Positions 33,416 to 42,300 of a DNA stretch of 64,000 bases are shown here, one piece after another (the first letter of the stretch is position 1; the number at the start of each line of letters is the position of its first letter). The position numbers and the translations under genes are program-made. Below the pieces are notes generated by a model. It did no database searches and was not told the origin of the DNA. It saw only the letters and a list, made by a program, of their open reading frames with translations. The stretch is from the NCBI RefSeq assembly GCF_022524345.1, contig NZ_JAKWJU010000002.1:4316501-4380500 (forward strand). The letters are read 5' to 3'. Source of the stretch: Streptomyces marispadix. GTDB lineage: Bacteria; Actinomycetota; Actinomycetes; Streptomycetales; Streptomycetaceae.

Positions 33416-34031
33416 CGCGATCACCGCACCACGCTCCCACCGCCAAGCCGGGGCCGCAGCATGAGGACGCCGCCGAGGCGGCGGCGAGCAACGCCCCCAG
33501 GTGACGACGGTGAGTTACCCGACGGCGAACGAGCGTCTGCGCAAGGCCCGTTGCGTACGACGCCGAACCGCCCGCGAACGGAGCCGCACGACCGCACCGC
33601 CCCCACGCGGCAGTTGGTGGACGTGCCCGCTCGTCGTACGTCGGCGGACGGTCATGCGGCGGACCGTCATGCGGCGGACCGTCATGCGGCGGACCGTCAT
33701 GCGTCGGGCCGGGGAGGCGCGCACGGGGATAGGCGTACGGGGAGGTCGAACGTGCCCATCTCCCTGACGGAGCATCTGACTTGAAGGCGTCGCTGGGGAC
33801 CGGTGCGACGCCCGGCAGACGGAAGCCGGGCCGGGTCGGCGCTTGAGAGCGGTCAGCGCTCAAGGGCAGCGCTCGTCACCTGTGTGCCGCGCACGGCAGG
33901 CGTACGATCGTGCGCAAACTACTCGGATCGGCCGGTACGGACGCGTTCTGACGACGGACGGCACACACGTCGTCGTTCGACTCGGCGCCGCCGAAGTCCC
34001 GGTCGGCGACCACCACTTGGGGGGATGATCC
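33416..34031. other. Gene-free region upstream of the cupin gene
   Basis: About 600 nt with no convincing gene: the open frames are short or change composition at the 15-bp repeat. GGGGGGAT at 34020-34027 is the ribosome binding site of the cupin gene. Possibly decayed coding DNA. Confidence 0.45.
33643..33702. repeat. Four tandem 15-bp repeats
   Basis: Four copies of GGCGGACCGTCATGC occur in a row; the first has a G for C at position 8. As 15 is a multiple of 3, any frame across it gives a 5-residue peptide repeat, but no real gene was identified. Confidence 0.85.
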
Positions 34032-34523
34032 ATGTCGCAACCTTCGCTCGACGCCCTGATCCAGCCGCCCGGTCACGGTGAGGGCCTGTGGCACCTCGAC
34101 GTGCTGTGGACTCTCAAGATCCCGGCGGCGGCCACCGGCGGCGCGTTCAGCCTCTCCGAACAGCTCATCCCCAAGGGCTCGGCGCCGCCGGTGCACCGGC
34201 ACAGCCGTGAGGACGAGGCATGGATCGTGCTCGACGGCGAGGTCACCTTCTTCCTCGACGACGAACAGCACACCGCGGGCCCCGGCACCTACGTGTTCGG
34301 GCCACGCGGACGAGCCCACTCCCACCGCGTCGAGTCCGAGACCGCCCGCCTCGCCACGCTGCTGTTCCCGGGCACGTGCGAGGACTTCTTCCACTCCACC
34401 GGCCGCCCGGCCCGCTCCCTCACCCTGCCGCCGCACGAACAGCCCGACTTCGAGAAGCTGCGGGAGGGCATGCGCGAACACGGCATCGAGTTCATCGCCC
34501 CGCCACCGGCGCCGTCGCGCTGA
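34032..34523 (+). CDS. Cupin-domain protein
   Basis: This 163-residue single-cupin protein has cupin motif 1 as PPVHRHSREDEAWIVLDGEVTFF (two His plus Glu metal ligands) and motif 2 as GPGTYVFGPRGRAHSHRVES (third His). It may bind a metal and act as a small dioxygenase, isomerase or sensor; no partner gene indicates which. GGGGGGAT precedes ATG 34032. The C-terminal 40 residues (LTLPPHEQPDFEKLREGMRE) form a helix common to a Streptomyces subgroup. Confidence 0.85.
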   Translation: MSQPSLDALIQPPGHGEGLWHLDVLWTLKIPAAATGGAFSLSEQLIPKGSAPPVHRHSREDEAWIVLDGEVTFFLDDEQHTAGPGTYVFGPRGRAHSHRVESETARLATLLFPGTCEDFFHSTGRPARSLTLPPHEQPDFEKLREGMREHGIEFIAPPPAPSR

Positions 34524-34691
34524 GCGGCGCCGACTGCCCGTGAACGACGGTGAGTCGGCGGTGGCGCCCGCCACGTTTTTCCCATGCGATCGCGGCTCAG
34601 GCCGTCCCCGACGACCCCGCACGCTCCGGCATGGTCCCGCACGGTCCCGAACGCGCCCAGCCCGCACGACCTTCGGCGACGGACGGCACGG

Positions 34692-35051
34692 CTAGCGCAG
34701 CCACCGCAGAGCTGCGTCGGCGCAGTCCTCGGGACCGCTGTTGAAGGCGATGGCCGCGTCCGGAGCGTGCTGCCGCACCAGATTGATCACCTTCTCGAAG
34801 AACTCGAGCAACGGCTCATGCTTGCGGATGCCGCCCCCGATCACGACACACGCGTAGTCCTCGGCGGTCAGCGCTTCCACGATCGCTTCCTCGGGGCTCT
34901 CGCCGACCGTCACCAGGCACCAGTCGGTATCGACGCCCAGCTCCTCGCAACGAGCCCGGCCACGCGCTATCGCCGCCTGCACCGGTTCCGGGTCCCAGCC
35001 CTCAAGCTTGGCGGGATCGAGCCCGACCACCAGCACCCGTGACCCAGTCAT
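34692..35051 (-). CDS. Hypothetical protein, small alpha/beta domain
   Basis: This 119-residue protein begins MTGSRVLVVGLDPAKLEGWD and continues VQAAIARGRARCEELGVDTD, LVTVGESPEEAIVEALTAED and YACVVIGGGIRKHEPLLEFF. Alternating strands and helices with glycines suggest a small Rossmann-like or universal-stress-like fold; no catalytic motif is certain. GAGGAGG lies just before ATG 35051, which fixes the start. I recall close relatives across actinobacteria and proteobacteria annotated only as hypothetical. It converges with the cupin gene. Confidence 0.8.
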   Translation of the reverse strand: MTGSRVLVVGLDPAKLEGWDPEPVQAAIARGRARCEELGVDTDWCLVTVGESPEEAIVEALTAEDYACVVIGGGIRKHEPLLEFFEKVINLVRQHAPDAAIAFNSGPEDCADAALRWLR

Positions 35052-35589
35052 GCGTCCTCCTCGTCCCGCGGAACGCTCCCATGCGCCGCCCTGGTCGAAG
35101 GTAGCGCCTGAACGGCCGCCGGCAGCCGTCCACGGTGACGGTCGTGAGCGGCCGTGCCCCGTACGGCCGAACTCGCCTACGCAGGGGAGCGGTTGCGGCT
35201 GCGCGACGGCGGGCCGAGTATCCAGGCCCCGGCGGGCAGCACGCGCTTCGCAGTTGCTCTCGTCCTCCGCCCCTCCGGTCCCGTGCCGCGATCGGCTGTT
35301 GCCCCGGAGAAACGTGCCGTCCAGGGCAACAGCGGTCTTCATGCGGTGAGATCAGCGGAAGTCGTTCACGGTGACGGTCACCGACCCGTCCTCACCTGTG
35401 ATGGTGTAGTCACCGGGCCTGTGGCGTGCGGGCGACCAACACCCGCCGACAAACGACCAGTTCAGCGAGGTGCACACCGCCCGGCAGCGCTGAGCGTCAC
35501 CGTCCCTGCCGTCCGCACCGTCCGTCGGCTGCGTCCGGGTCCCGCAGTAACTCGCCGACCGTGCTGACCCGTCGGCGTACCGTGTCCGC
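35052..35589. other. Intergenic region without a recognised gene
   Basis: About 540 nt. A minus-strand frame at 35352-35603 ends GDYTITGEDGSVTVTVNDFR, but its N-terminal half has no ribosome binding site and it overlaps the methyltransferase start. It may be a remnant. No terminator is obvious. Confidence 0.4.
35578..35583 (+). promoter_or_regulatory. -10 element of the methyltransferase gene at 35590 (leaderless)
   Basis: TACCGT ends 6 nt before ATG 35590; no Shine-Dalgarno sequence. Confidence 0.45.
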
Positions 35590-36384
35590 ATGGGCGAGGA
35601 CATCTGGGCAGGGCTGGTCGACCAGTTCGCCGAGGGGGCGTACGCCTCCGTGAAGGGGCACGTGCGTACCTACGTGCTGCACCAGCAGTTGCTGGAGCAT
35701 CTGCCGTCCGCCCCGGCATCGGTGCTCGACGTCGGCGGCGGCGCGGGCCATCAGTCGTTTCCGCTGGCCGAGGCCGGTTACGACGTGACGTTGCTCGACC
35801 CCTCGCAGGCGATGCTGGACAAGGCCCGGCAGCGTCTTGAGCGGCTGCCCGACGACGTACGGCGCCGGGTCACGCTCGTACAGGCCGACGGCGAGAAGGC
35901 GGAAGAGGCGCTGGGCGGGCGGCGCTTCGACGCCGTGCTGTGCCATGGCGTGCTCGGTTACCTCGAAGATCCCGAGGCAATGGTCGACCAGCTATGCCGC
36001 TGCGCGGCCTCCGGCGGCCTCGTCTCGATCATGACGGCCAACGCCAAGGCGATGGCGGTGCGTCCGGCCCTGGAGAGGCGGTGGGACGACGCCCTCGCGG
36101 CGTTCGACTCCAGGCGCGAGGTCGGAGTGCTGGGAGTGCCGGGCCGGGCCGACACGGTGGAGGAGATCGGCGAACTCCTGCGCAGCCGCGGCGTGGAGCC
36201 GCTGCGCTGGTACGGGGTGTGGCTGTTCGCCGACTGGCTGGAGTTCGGCGGCACCGAGCTGGACCCGGGCGATTCGGAGCAGACAGCGGCCATGGCCGCG
36301 GCCGAACTCGAAGCAAGCCGCCGGGACCCCTACCGCCAACTCAGCCGCGTTTTCCACCTCGTGGGCCGCAAGCACCCAGCCTGA
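35590..36384 (+). CDS. SAM-dependent class I methyltransferase (SmtA-like)
   Basis: This 264-residue enzyme has SAM motif I VLDVGGGAGHQSFPLAEAG, the acidic loop VTLLDPSQAMLDKA and motif II FDAVLCHGVLGYLED. SGGLVSIMTANAKAMAVRPAL resembles the SmtA/CmoM tRNA-modifying subfamily, and the C-terminal REVGVLGVPGRADTVEEIGE with LRWYGVWLFADW is also seen there. A role in tRNA wobble-uridine methyl ester formation is possible but unproven. Translation probably starts without a leader. Confidence 0.88.
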   Translation: MGEDIWAGLVDQFAEGAYASVKGHVRTYVLHQQLLEHLPSAPASVLDVGGGAGHQSFPLAEAGYDVTLLDPSQAMLDKARQRLERLPDDVRRRVTLVQADGEKAEEALGGRRFDAVLCHGVLGYLEDPEAMVDQLCRCAASGGLVSIMTANAKAMAVRPALERRWDDALAAFDSRREVGVLGVPGRADTVEEIGELLRSRGVEPLRWYGVWLFADWLEFGGTELDPGDSEQTAAMAAAELEASRRDPYRQLSRVFHLVGRKHPA

Positions 36385-36527
36385 CGCCAGCACCGGGGGC
36401 CGAGTCGGCGACGCCACCGCACAAGCCTGCTCCTTCTCGATGCCTCCACCGGCTTCGCGGACACCCGGCCGTCAGCTCAGATCGTCAGTCCCTTGCCTTT
36501 GTCCACGGTCACGGGAGGCAGGCGGGA

Positions 36528-36533
36528 TAGCCT
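36528..36533 (+). promoter_or_regulatory. -10 element of the methyltransferase gene at 36540 (leaderless)
   Basis: TAGCCT ends 6 nt before ATG 36540; no Shine-Dalgarno sequence. Confidence 0.45.
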
Positions 36534-36539
36534 CGCGCC

Positions 36540-37310
36540 ATGCCCGAGACACCGGTGGCACGCTTCTACGACGAACTGGCCGACGACTACCACCGGATCT
36601 ACGCGGACTGGGACGCGAGCATCCGTCGACAGGGGGCTGCCCTGGACGCTCTGCTCGGCGAAGACCATGCGGAGGTGCTCGACTGCTCCTGCGGCATCGG
36701 CACGCAGGCCATCGGCCTGGCCCTGCGCGGACACCGTGTCACCGGCACCGATCTCAGTCCCCGTGCAGCCGCACGCGCCGCCCGCGAGGCCGCCCACCGG
36801 CGGCTGACGCTGCGCACGGCCGCCGCCGACATGCGCCGACTCCCGTTTCCCGACGGCCGGTTCGACGCCGTGGTGTGTGCCGACAACTCGCTGCCCCACC
36901 TTCTGACGGAGCACGACGTGCACGCCGCCCTGACCGAGATGCGCCGCGTGCTGCGACCCGAGGGGCGTCTGCTGGTCAGCACGCGCCCCTACGACGACCT
37001 GCTACGCGACCGCCCCGTCGCGACACCCCCGCAAGTCCGACAGCCCGCCGGCCGCACCGACGGCAGAGATCGGGCCATCACCTTCCAGCTCTGGCACTGG
37101 CACGACGACGGCGAGCACTACGACTTGGAACGCTTCCAACTCCTCCCGGCGGGCGAAGAATGGCAGGTCAAGGTTCGGCGGTCCACGTACTGGGCGCTCG
37201 GCAGCGACCGGTTGACCGCACTCGCGGCCGACGCGGGGTTTGCGGAGCCCGCCTGGCTGGCGCCGCAGGAGACGAGCTTCTTCCAGCCGTTGCTCGTAGC
37301 CCGCGCCTGA
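36540..37310 (+). CDS. SAM-dependent methyltransferase
   Basis: This 256-residue class I methyltransferase starts VARFYDELADDYHRIYADWDA. Motif I is VLDCSCGIGTQAIGLALRG (Cys-Ser-Cys-Gly, unusual), then VTGTDLSPRAAARAARE and FDAVVCADNSLPHLL. The segment following (VLRPEGRLLVSTRPYDDLL and ITFQLWHWHDDGEHYDLERF) resembles glycine/sarcosine N-methyltransferases. The substrate is likely a small amine or amino acid; this is inferred from similarity by eye. It is the second methyltransferase in a row but has its own leaderless promoter. Confidence 0.87.
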   Translation: MPETPVARFYDELADDYHRIYADWDASIRRQGAALDALLGEDHAEVLDCSCGIGTQAIGLALRGHRVTGTDLSPRAAARAAREAAHRRLTLRTAAADMRRLPFPDGRFDAVVCADNSLPHLLTEHDVHAALTEMRRVLRPEGRLLVSTRPYDDLLRDRPVATPPQVRQPAGRTDGRDRAITFQLWHWHDDGEHYDLERFQLLPAGEEWQVKVRRSTYWALGSDRLTALAADAGFAEPAWLAPQETSFFQPLLVARA

Positions 37311-37603
37311 GAGTAGGCAATTCCGCCTTCGGCCGCCTGCACAGGCCGCCCGTCGAACGCCGTGCGACTCGGCTCGGAGCAACTCCCGCAGCCTTCCGGC
37401 GCGGAAGTCCCGTACATTCACCGGCTTCTGAAGGACAGCGCGGCCTGCGCAGCCCCAAGGGGCCCACTGCGGCGAGAACTACGGGAAGCCGACGCTCAGT
37501 CGGGGTGCAGAGGGTAGGGTATTGGCCCGCCGAATTGACGTGACTTCACTACTGAATATGCCGACGGCGTTCGAATCCGCAAATCACCTTCGGGGGCGAC
37601 GGA

Positions 37604-38905
37604 ATGACCGCGCAATACAGAGACTCCAGGCGATACGACGGAACCCGGGAACGGGTCTTCCAGGCATGTCACGATGCGATGCAGCCCTGCGGATTCACCA
37701 TCAAGTCTTCGCGGCCGGACACTTTCACCATCGAGGCGGAGTACCAGTACCGGGAGTCGCCGGGCGCCAACGCCGGACTCTTCGAGGAGTTCGCGTCGTT
37801 GGCCTTCGACAAGTTGTTATCCGGACGTTTCGGCGAGAGCATCACGCTCACCGTCGATGAAGACTCCCGGGTGCACGCCGTCAGCATTTCCCGCCCGAAG
37901 ACGACACTCCTCGATCAGGGCAAGAACCGGGAGAACATTCTCGCCATATGGAAGAAGATGGACTCGTATCTTCTCCACTCGCCGACCGTCGTGAACGATC
38001 ACAGTGTCACCATCGGCAACAACAGCGGGGTCGTGCAGAACGACAGCGTGGGCGATGTCCGGCAGACGAACGATTTCCGTGGCGGCGCCGAGGATCGCCC
38101 GCGTACGGCACCGGCGCCGGAAAGCCGCGACGAGGCCGACCGGTGGGAGATCGGAGTCATCACGGTCCTCAGCGAGGAGACGAAGGCCGTGATCTACGCG
38201 CTCGGACTGCACGGCCGGCGTATCGGCGGGCTCCATTTCTACGAGGGAGGGGCCGATGCGGGCGGGACCCCTGTGAGGGTCGTCGCGACGCGGGCTCTCG
38301 CGCAGGGGAACCGTTCTGCCATGGCGGCCTACGACAATCTGCGTCGGCACTACGATCCCAGAATCGTCGTGCTGGTGGGAATCGGCGGCGCCATTCGCAC
38401 GGAGGTCGCCGTGGGGGATGTCGTAGTAGCAGACCGGATCGTGTACTACGACCTTCGCAAGGAAACGAAGGAAGGCACCCGGCACAGAGGTGAGGAACGG
38501 GCCGCGCCTTCCGAAGTCGGCCACGCGGTCAACGCGTTCTTCACCGCCCACGACCCTGCCAGGTTCTCGATCGAAGACCCCGGCGGCGCGGTGCACGATA
38601 TGCGGATATGGCCGGGGCTCATCGGTTCAGGCGACGCGGTGATCGCGGATCATGAAGCCGAGATCCTCGAATACCTCGCCGGTTTCAACGACAAGATTCT
38701 CGCGGTGGACATGGAATCCGGGGGACTGACTGCGGCCTGCCACGAACAGTCGGCGTCTTCCGGGCAGTTGCAAGGCTGGCTCGTCGTCCGCGGTATCTCC
38801 GATGACGCGGGCGCCGGAAAGAACGACGACTACCACAGACTCGCGTCCTGGCACGCCGCGACGGCCCTGCGGAAGATCCTGCCCTATCTCGCCCCACCCC
38901 CGTGA
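37604..38905 (+). CDS. Two-domain protein: helix-grip-like N-terminus fused to a nucleoside phosphorylase/MTAN domain
   Basis: This 433-residue fusion has residues 1-120 (ERVFQACHDAMQPCGFTIKS, FTIEAEYQYRE, SITLTVDEDSRVHAVSISRP) like a small helix-grip/BamC-type binding domain. Residues 126-155 (VVNDHSVTIGNNSGVVQNDS) form the Asn/Gly beta linker common in actinobacterial conflict and signalling proteins. Residues 175-430 are a phosphorylase-1 domain: EIGVITVLSEETKAVIYALG, VVLVGIGGAIRTEVAVGDVV and VDMESGGLTAACHE. It should cleave a nucleoside or nucleotide signal. Codon 72 (37817-37819) is TTA, so expression depends on the bldA tRNA. GC content is lower than in neighbours, suggesting acquisition. 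TTGACG at 37535-37540 may be a -35. Confidence 0.85.
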   Translation: MTAQYRDSRRYDGTRERVFQACHDAMQPCGFTIKSSRPDTFTIEAEYQYRESPGANAGLFEEFASLAFDKLLSGRFGESITLTVDEDSRVHAVSISRPKTTLLDQGKNRENILAIWKKMDSYLLHSPTVVNDHSVTIGNNSGVVQNDSVGDVRQTNDFRGGAEDRPRTAPAPESRDEADRWEIGVITVLSEETKAVIYALGLHGRRIGGLHFYEGGADAGGTPVRVVATRALAQGNRSAMAAYDNLRRHYDPRIVVLVGIGGAIRTEVAVGDVVVADRIVYYDLRKETKEGTRHRGEERAAPSEVGHAVNAFFTAHDPARFSIEDPGGAVHDMRIWPGLIGSGDAVIADHEAEILEYLAGFNDKILAVDMESGGLTAACHEQSASSGQLQGWLVVRGISDDAGAGKNDDYHRLASWHAATALRKILPYLAPPP

Positions 38906-39057
38906 CTCACCGCCGGAGCCGTGACGGCCTGGTGCGGGAGGCGGCTGTCCTGAGCTGCGAGCACCGGTCAGCCGTCTGCCTCCGCGACCCCGGAAAGCGG
39001 TGGTGGAGCGCTGGTCCGTCATGGCGGCCTCGATCGGCGTCGTGGTATGACACTGGC

Positions 39058-39081
39058 CACGCTTGGGCGACGGCAAGCGTG
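39058..39081 (+). promoter_or_regulatory. Hairpin upstream of the symporter operon
   Basis: CACGCTTG-N8-CAAGCGTG, a perfect 8-bp dyad 24 nt before the GTG at 39106. It could be an operator or a leader stem. Confidence 0.4.
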
Positions 39082-39105
39082 ACATCGAGGATGCGGAGGC
39101 GGCCC

Positions 39106-39312
39106 GTGGGGGAGTCGCGAGACGGCGAGCAGTTGACCGGGCGCCTGGCGGCCGTAGCGATATTAGGGTTCGTACTGATCATCCCGCCGTTGTTGACGCG
39201 TTTCGACCACGTGGACCGGGTCTTCGGGGTCCCGGTTCTGTGGGCTTACCTCTTCCTCGTGTGGGCGGTCGTGATCGGTCTGATCTCCGTGGTCGGCGGC
39301 AGGTCGAGGTAG
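39106..39312 (+). CDS. Small membrane protein, DUF3311-like
   Basis: This 68-residue protein has two transmembrane helices (LAAVAILGFVLIIPPLL and VPVLWAYLFLVWAVVIGLIS) joined by TRFDHVDRVFG. The layout matches DUF3311 proteins, which typically sit directly before a sodium:solute symporter and may be its accessory subunit, as here (4 nt before the next start). GTG 39106 has GGAGG 6 nt upstream. Confidence 0.8.
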   Translation: MGESRDGEQLTGRLAAVAILGFVLIIPPLLTRFDHVDRVFGVPVLWAYLFLVWAVVIGLISVVGGRSR

Positions 39313-39316
39313 CGCC

Positions 39317-42300
39317 GTGCTGCTCCAGACCTGGGTCGTCGTCGCTGTTTCGGTGATCTACCTCGGCCTGCTGTTCGCCGTGGCCTTCTATGCCGACAGG
39401 CGGGCGGACGCCGGCCGGAGCGTGATCAGCAGCGCCACGGTATACGCGCTGTCCCTCGCGGTGTACGAGACCGCATGGGCGTACTACGGCAACGTGGGCG
39501 GGGCCGCCATGAGCGGAGTCGGCTTTCTGTCCTTCTCGCTGGGGCCGACGCTCATGCTCGCGCTGGGCTGGCTGGTGCTGCGCAGAATCATCCGGATCAG
39601 CCGCCGGCACCGGATCACCTCGCTCGCCGACTTCGTCTCCGCCCGCTACGGCAAGAGCGCCGCGCTGGGCGGCCTGGTGACCGCCATTGCCGTGGTCGGG
39701 GTCGTTCCGTACATCTCGCTCCAACTCAAGGCGGTCTCCAACACCTTCGAGATCCTCCGCCGGCACCCCGACGTCACTTCCACCTCGGAGCTGGGCCACA
39801 TCCCCCTGTTCCAGGACACGGGGTTGTACGCGGCGCTGCTGCTGGCCGCGTTCGCCATCCTCTTCGGCACCCGTCATCTGGACGCCACCGAGCGCCACGA
39901 GGGCATGGTCGCCGCCATCGCCTTCGAGTCCGTGGTCAAGCTCGTGATGTTCCTCGCGGTCGGGATCTTCGTGACGTTCTGGGCGTTCGACGGGTTCGGC
40001 GACCTGTTCTCCCAGGCGGCGGACGCGGGCTTCACCCAGCTCTTCACACTGCGGGAGAACACCGGCTACGGCGAGTGGATCTGGCTCACGGCGCTGTCCA
40101 TGCTGGCGATCGTGCTGCTGCCCCGGCAGTGGCAGATCACCATCGTCGAGAACGTCGACGAGAGGCACCTCAAGCGGGCGATGTGGCTCTTCCCGCTGTA
40201 CCTGCTGGTGATCAACATCTTCGTGCTTCCGATCGGGGCCGGCGGGCTGCTGCGGTTCGGAGACTCCGTCGACGCCGACACCTATGTGCTGACCCTGCCG
40301 ATGGCCGAAGGACAGCAGGCGCTCGCACTGTTGGCCTTCATCGGCGGCCTCAGCGCGGGCACCGCCATGATCATCGTCGAGACGGTCGCGCTCAGCACCA
40401 TGGTGTCGAACTCGGTCGTCATGCCGCTGCTGCTGCGAGGCAAGTCCCGGCTGACGCGGCGGGAGGACCTCACCGGGCTGGTGCTGGGCATTCGCAGGGC
40501 GACCATCGTGCTGGTCCTGCTGCTCGGATACACCTACTTCCGGCTCGCCGGCGAGGGCCCGGGGCTGACAGCCATCGGAACGGTGTCGTTCGCGGCGGTG
40601 GCCCAGTTCGCGCCCGCGATCGTGGGCGGCCTGTTCTGGAAGGGCGGCACCCGCCAGGGAGCGCTGGCCGGCCTCGTGGCCGGGTTCGCCGTATGGGCGT
40701 ACACGCTGCTGCTGCCGAGCTTCGCCGACGCGGGGTTGCTGCCCGATTCCATCTTGCGCGAGGGCCCGCTGGGCATCGAACTGCTCCGGCCGCAGCACCT
40801 GTTCGGGCTGGAGGGGATGGACCCCGTCAGCCACGCGATGTTCTGGAGCGCGCTGCTGAACGTCGGCGGGTACGTCACGGTCTCCCTCGCCGGCGGGCCG
40901 GACGCTTCCGAACGGGCGCAGGCGGTGCAGTTCGTCGACATCCTCGCCGAGCCCGCCAGGGAGCGGCACCGGCAGGCCCGGGTCACGGTCGGCGAACTCC
41001 AGACGCTGCTGGAGCGCTTCCTGGGGCGGGAGGGTGCCCGGCGGGCGCTGCGCTCCTACCCGGGGAAGAGCCCCGATTCACCGGCAGCCGAAGCGGCCCC
41101 GGAACTCGTCCATCACGCCGAGGTCCAACTCGCCGGTTCGGTCGGCACGGCGTCCGCGCGGCTGGCGGTCGCCACGGTGGCCGGAGAGGAGCAGATCGGC
41201 ACCGACGAGGTGATCGAGATGCTCGGTGAGGCCTCGCAGCGGGTCGAAGTGGCCCGCAAACGCCTTGCGTTGCTCTACGACGCGAGTGGCGGCATCGGCA
41301 CGACCCTCGATGTGACGCGTACGGCCGAGGAGCTGGCGCAGGTCGCGGTGCCGCGCTTCGCCGACTACGTCACGGTCGATCTGGCCGAGCCCGTGCTGCA
41401 CGGTGACGAACCGGGGGTCGACGGCACCGGCACGGCCACCGGCGACGGCAGTACGCGGATGCAGCGCACGGCCTTCAGCGGCATCCACGACGACGCGCCC
41501 CTCTTCCCCCTCGGCGAGACGATCACTTTCGGGCCGTCCACGCCACAGGCCCGCAGCATCGAAAGCGGTCAGGCCGTGCTGGTGCCTCGTCTGAGCCATT
41601 CCTCAGGTTGGCATATCGATCACGCGCGAGCTTCCCGCATCCTCGACTACGGGATCCACTCGCTCATCACGGCGCCGCTGCCCGCCCGCGGAGCGACGCT
41701 CGGCGTCGTCAACTTCTGGCGCTCGGAGAAGCCCGAACCCTTCGAGCAGGACGACCTCTTCCTCGCGTCCGAACTGGCCGCCCGCGCCGCCGTCTGCCTC
41801 GACAACGCCCGCCGCTACACCCGTGAGCACGGCATGGCCGTCACGCTCCAGCGCAGCCTGCTGCCGCGTGCGCTGCCCGAACAGAACGCCGTCGAGGTCG
41901 CCTCCCGCTATCTGCCCGCACAAGAGGGCGTCGGCGGCGACTGGTTCGACGTCATCCCGCTGCCCGGCGCCCGCGTCGCGCTGGTCATGGGCGACGTCGT
42001 CGGACACGGGCTGCACGCCGCGGCCACCATGGGACGGCTGCGCACCGCCGTGCACAACTTCTCCTCTCTCGACCTGCCGCCCGACGAACTCCTCGGCCAT
42101 CTCGACGAGTTGGTCACCCGCATCGACCAGGACGCCATCGAGGCCGGCGATGAGACCGCCATCACCGGCGCCACCTGCCTCTACGCCGTCTACGACTCCA
42201 TCTCCCGCAACTGCGCGGTGGCCCGAGCCGGCCACCCGACGCCCGCGCTGGCGCGTCCCTGCGGCACGGTGGAGTTCCTGGACGTACCGTCCGGGCTTCC

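Noticed and set aside
33643..33702. CRISPR array
   Set aside because: Repeats are 15 bp and directly adjacent with no spacers; no cas genes in the window.
35352..35603. Minus-strand 83-codon frame ending in VTVTVNDFR
   Set aside because: No ribosome binding site, overlaps the methyltransferase start, no recognised family; at most a remnant.
37566..37584. tRNA-like T-loop GTTCGAATCC
   Set aside because: The flanking bases do not form a five-pair T stem, and there is no acceptor, D or anticodon arm around it.
39179..40969. 596-residue minus-strand open frame
   Set aside because: Entirely antisense to the symporter domain, whose motifs are unmistakable on the plus strand.
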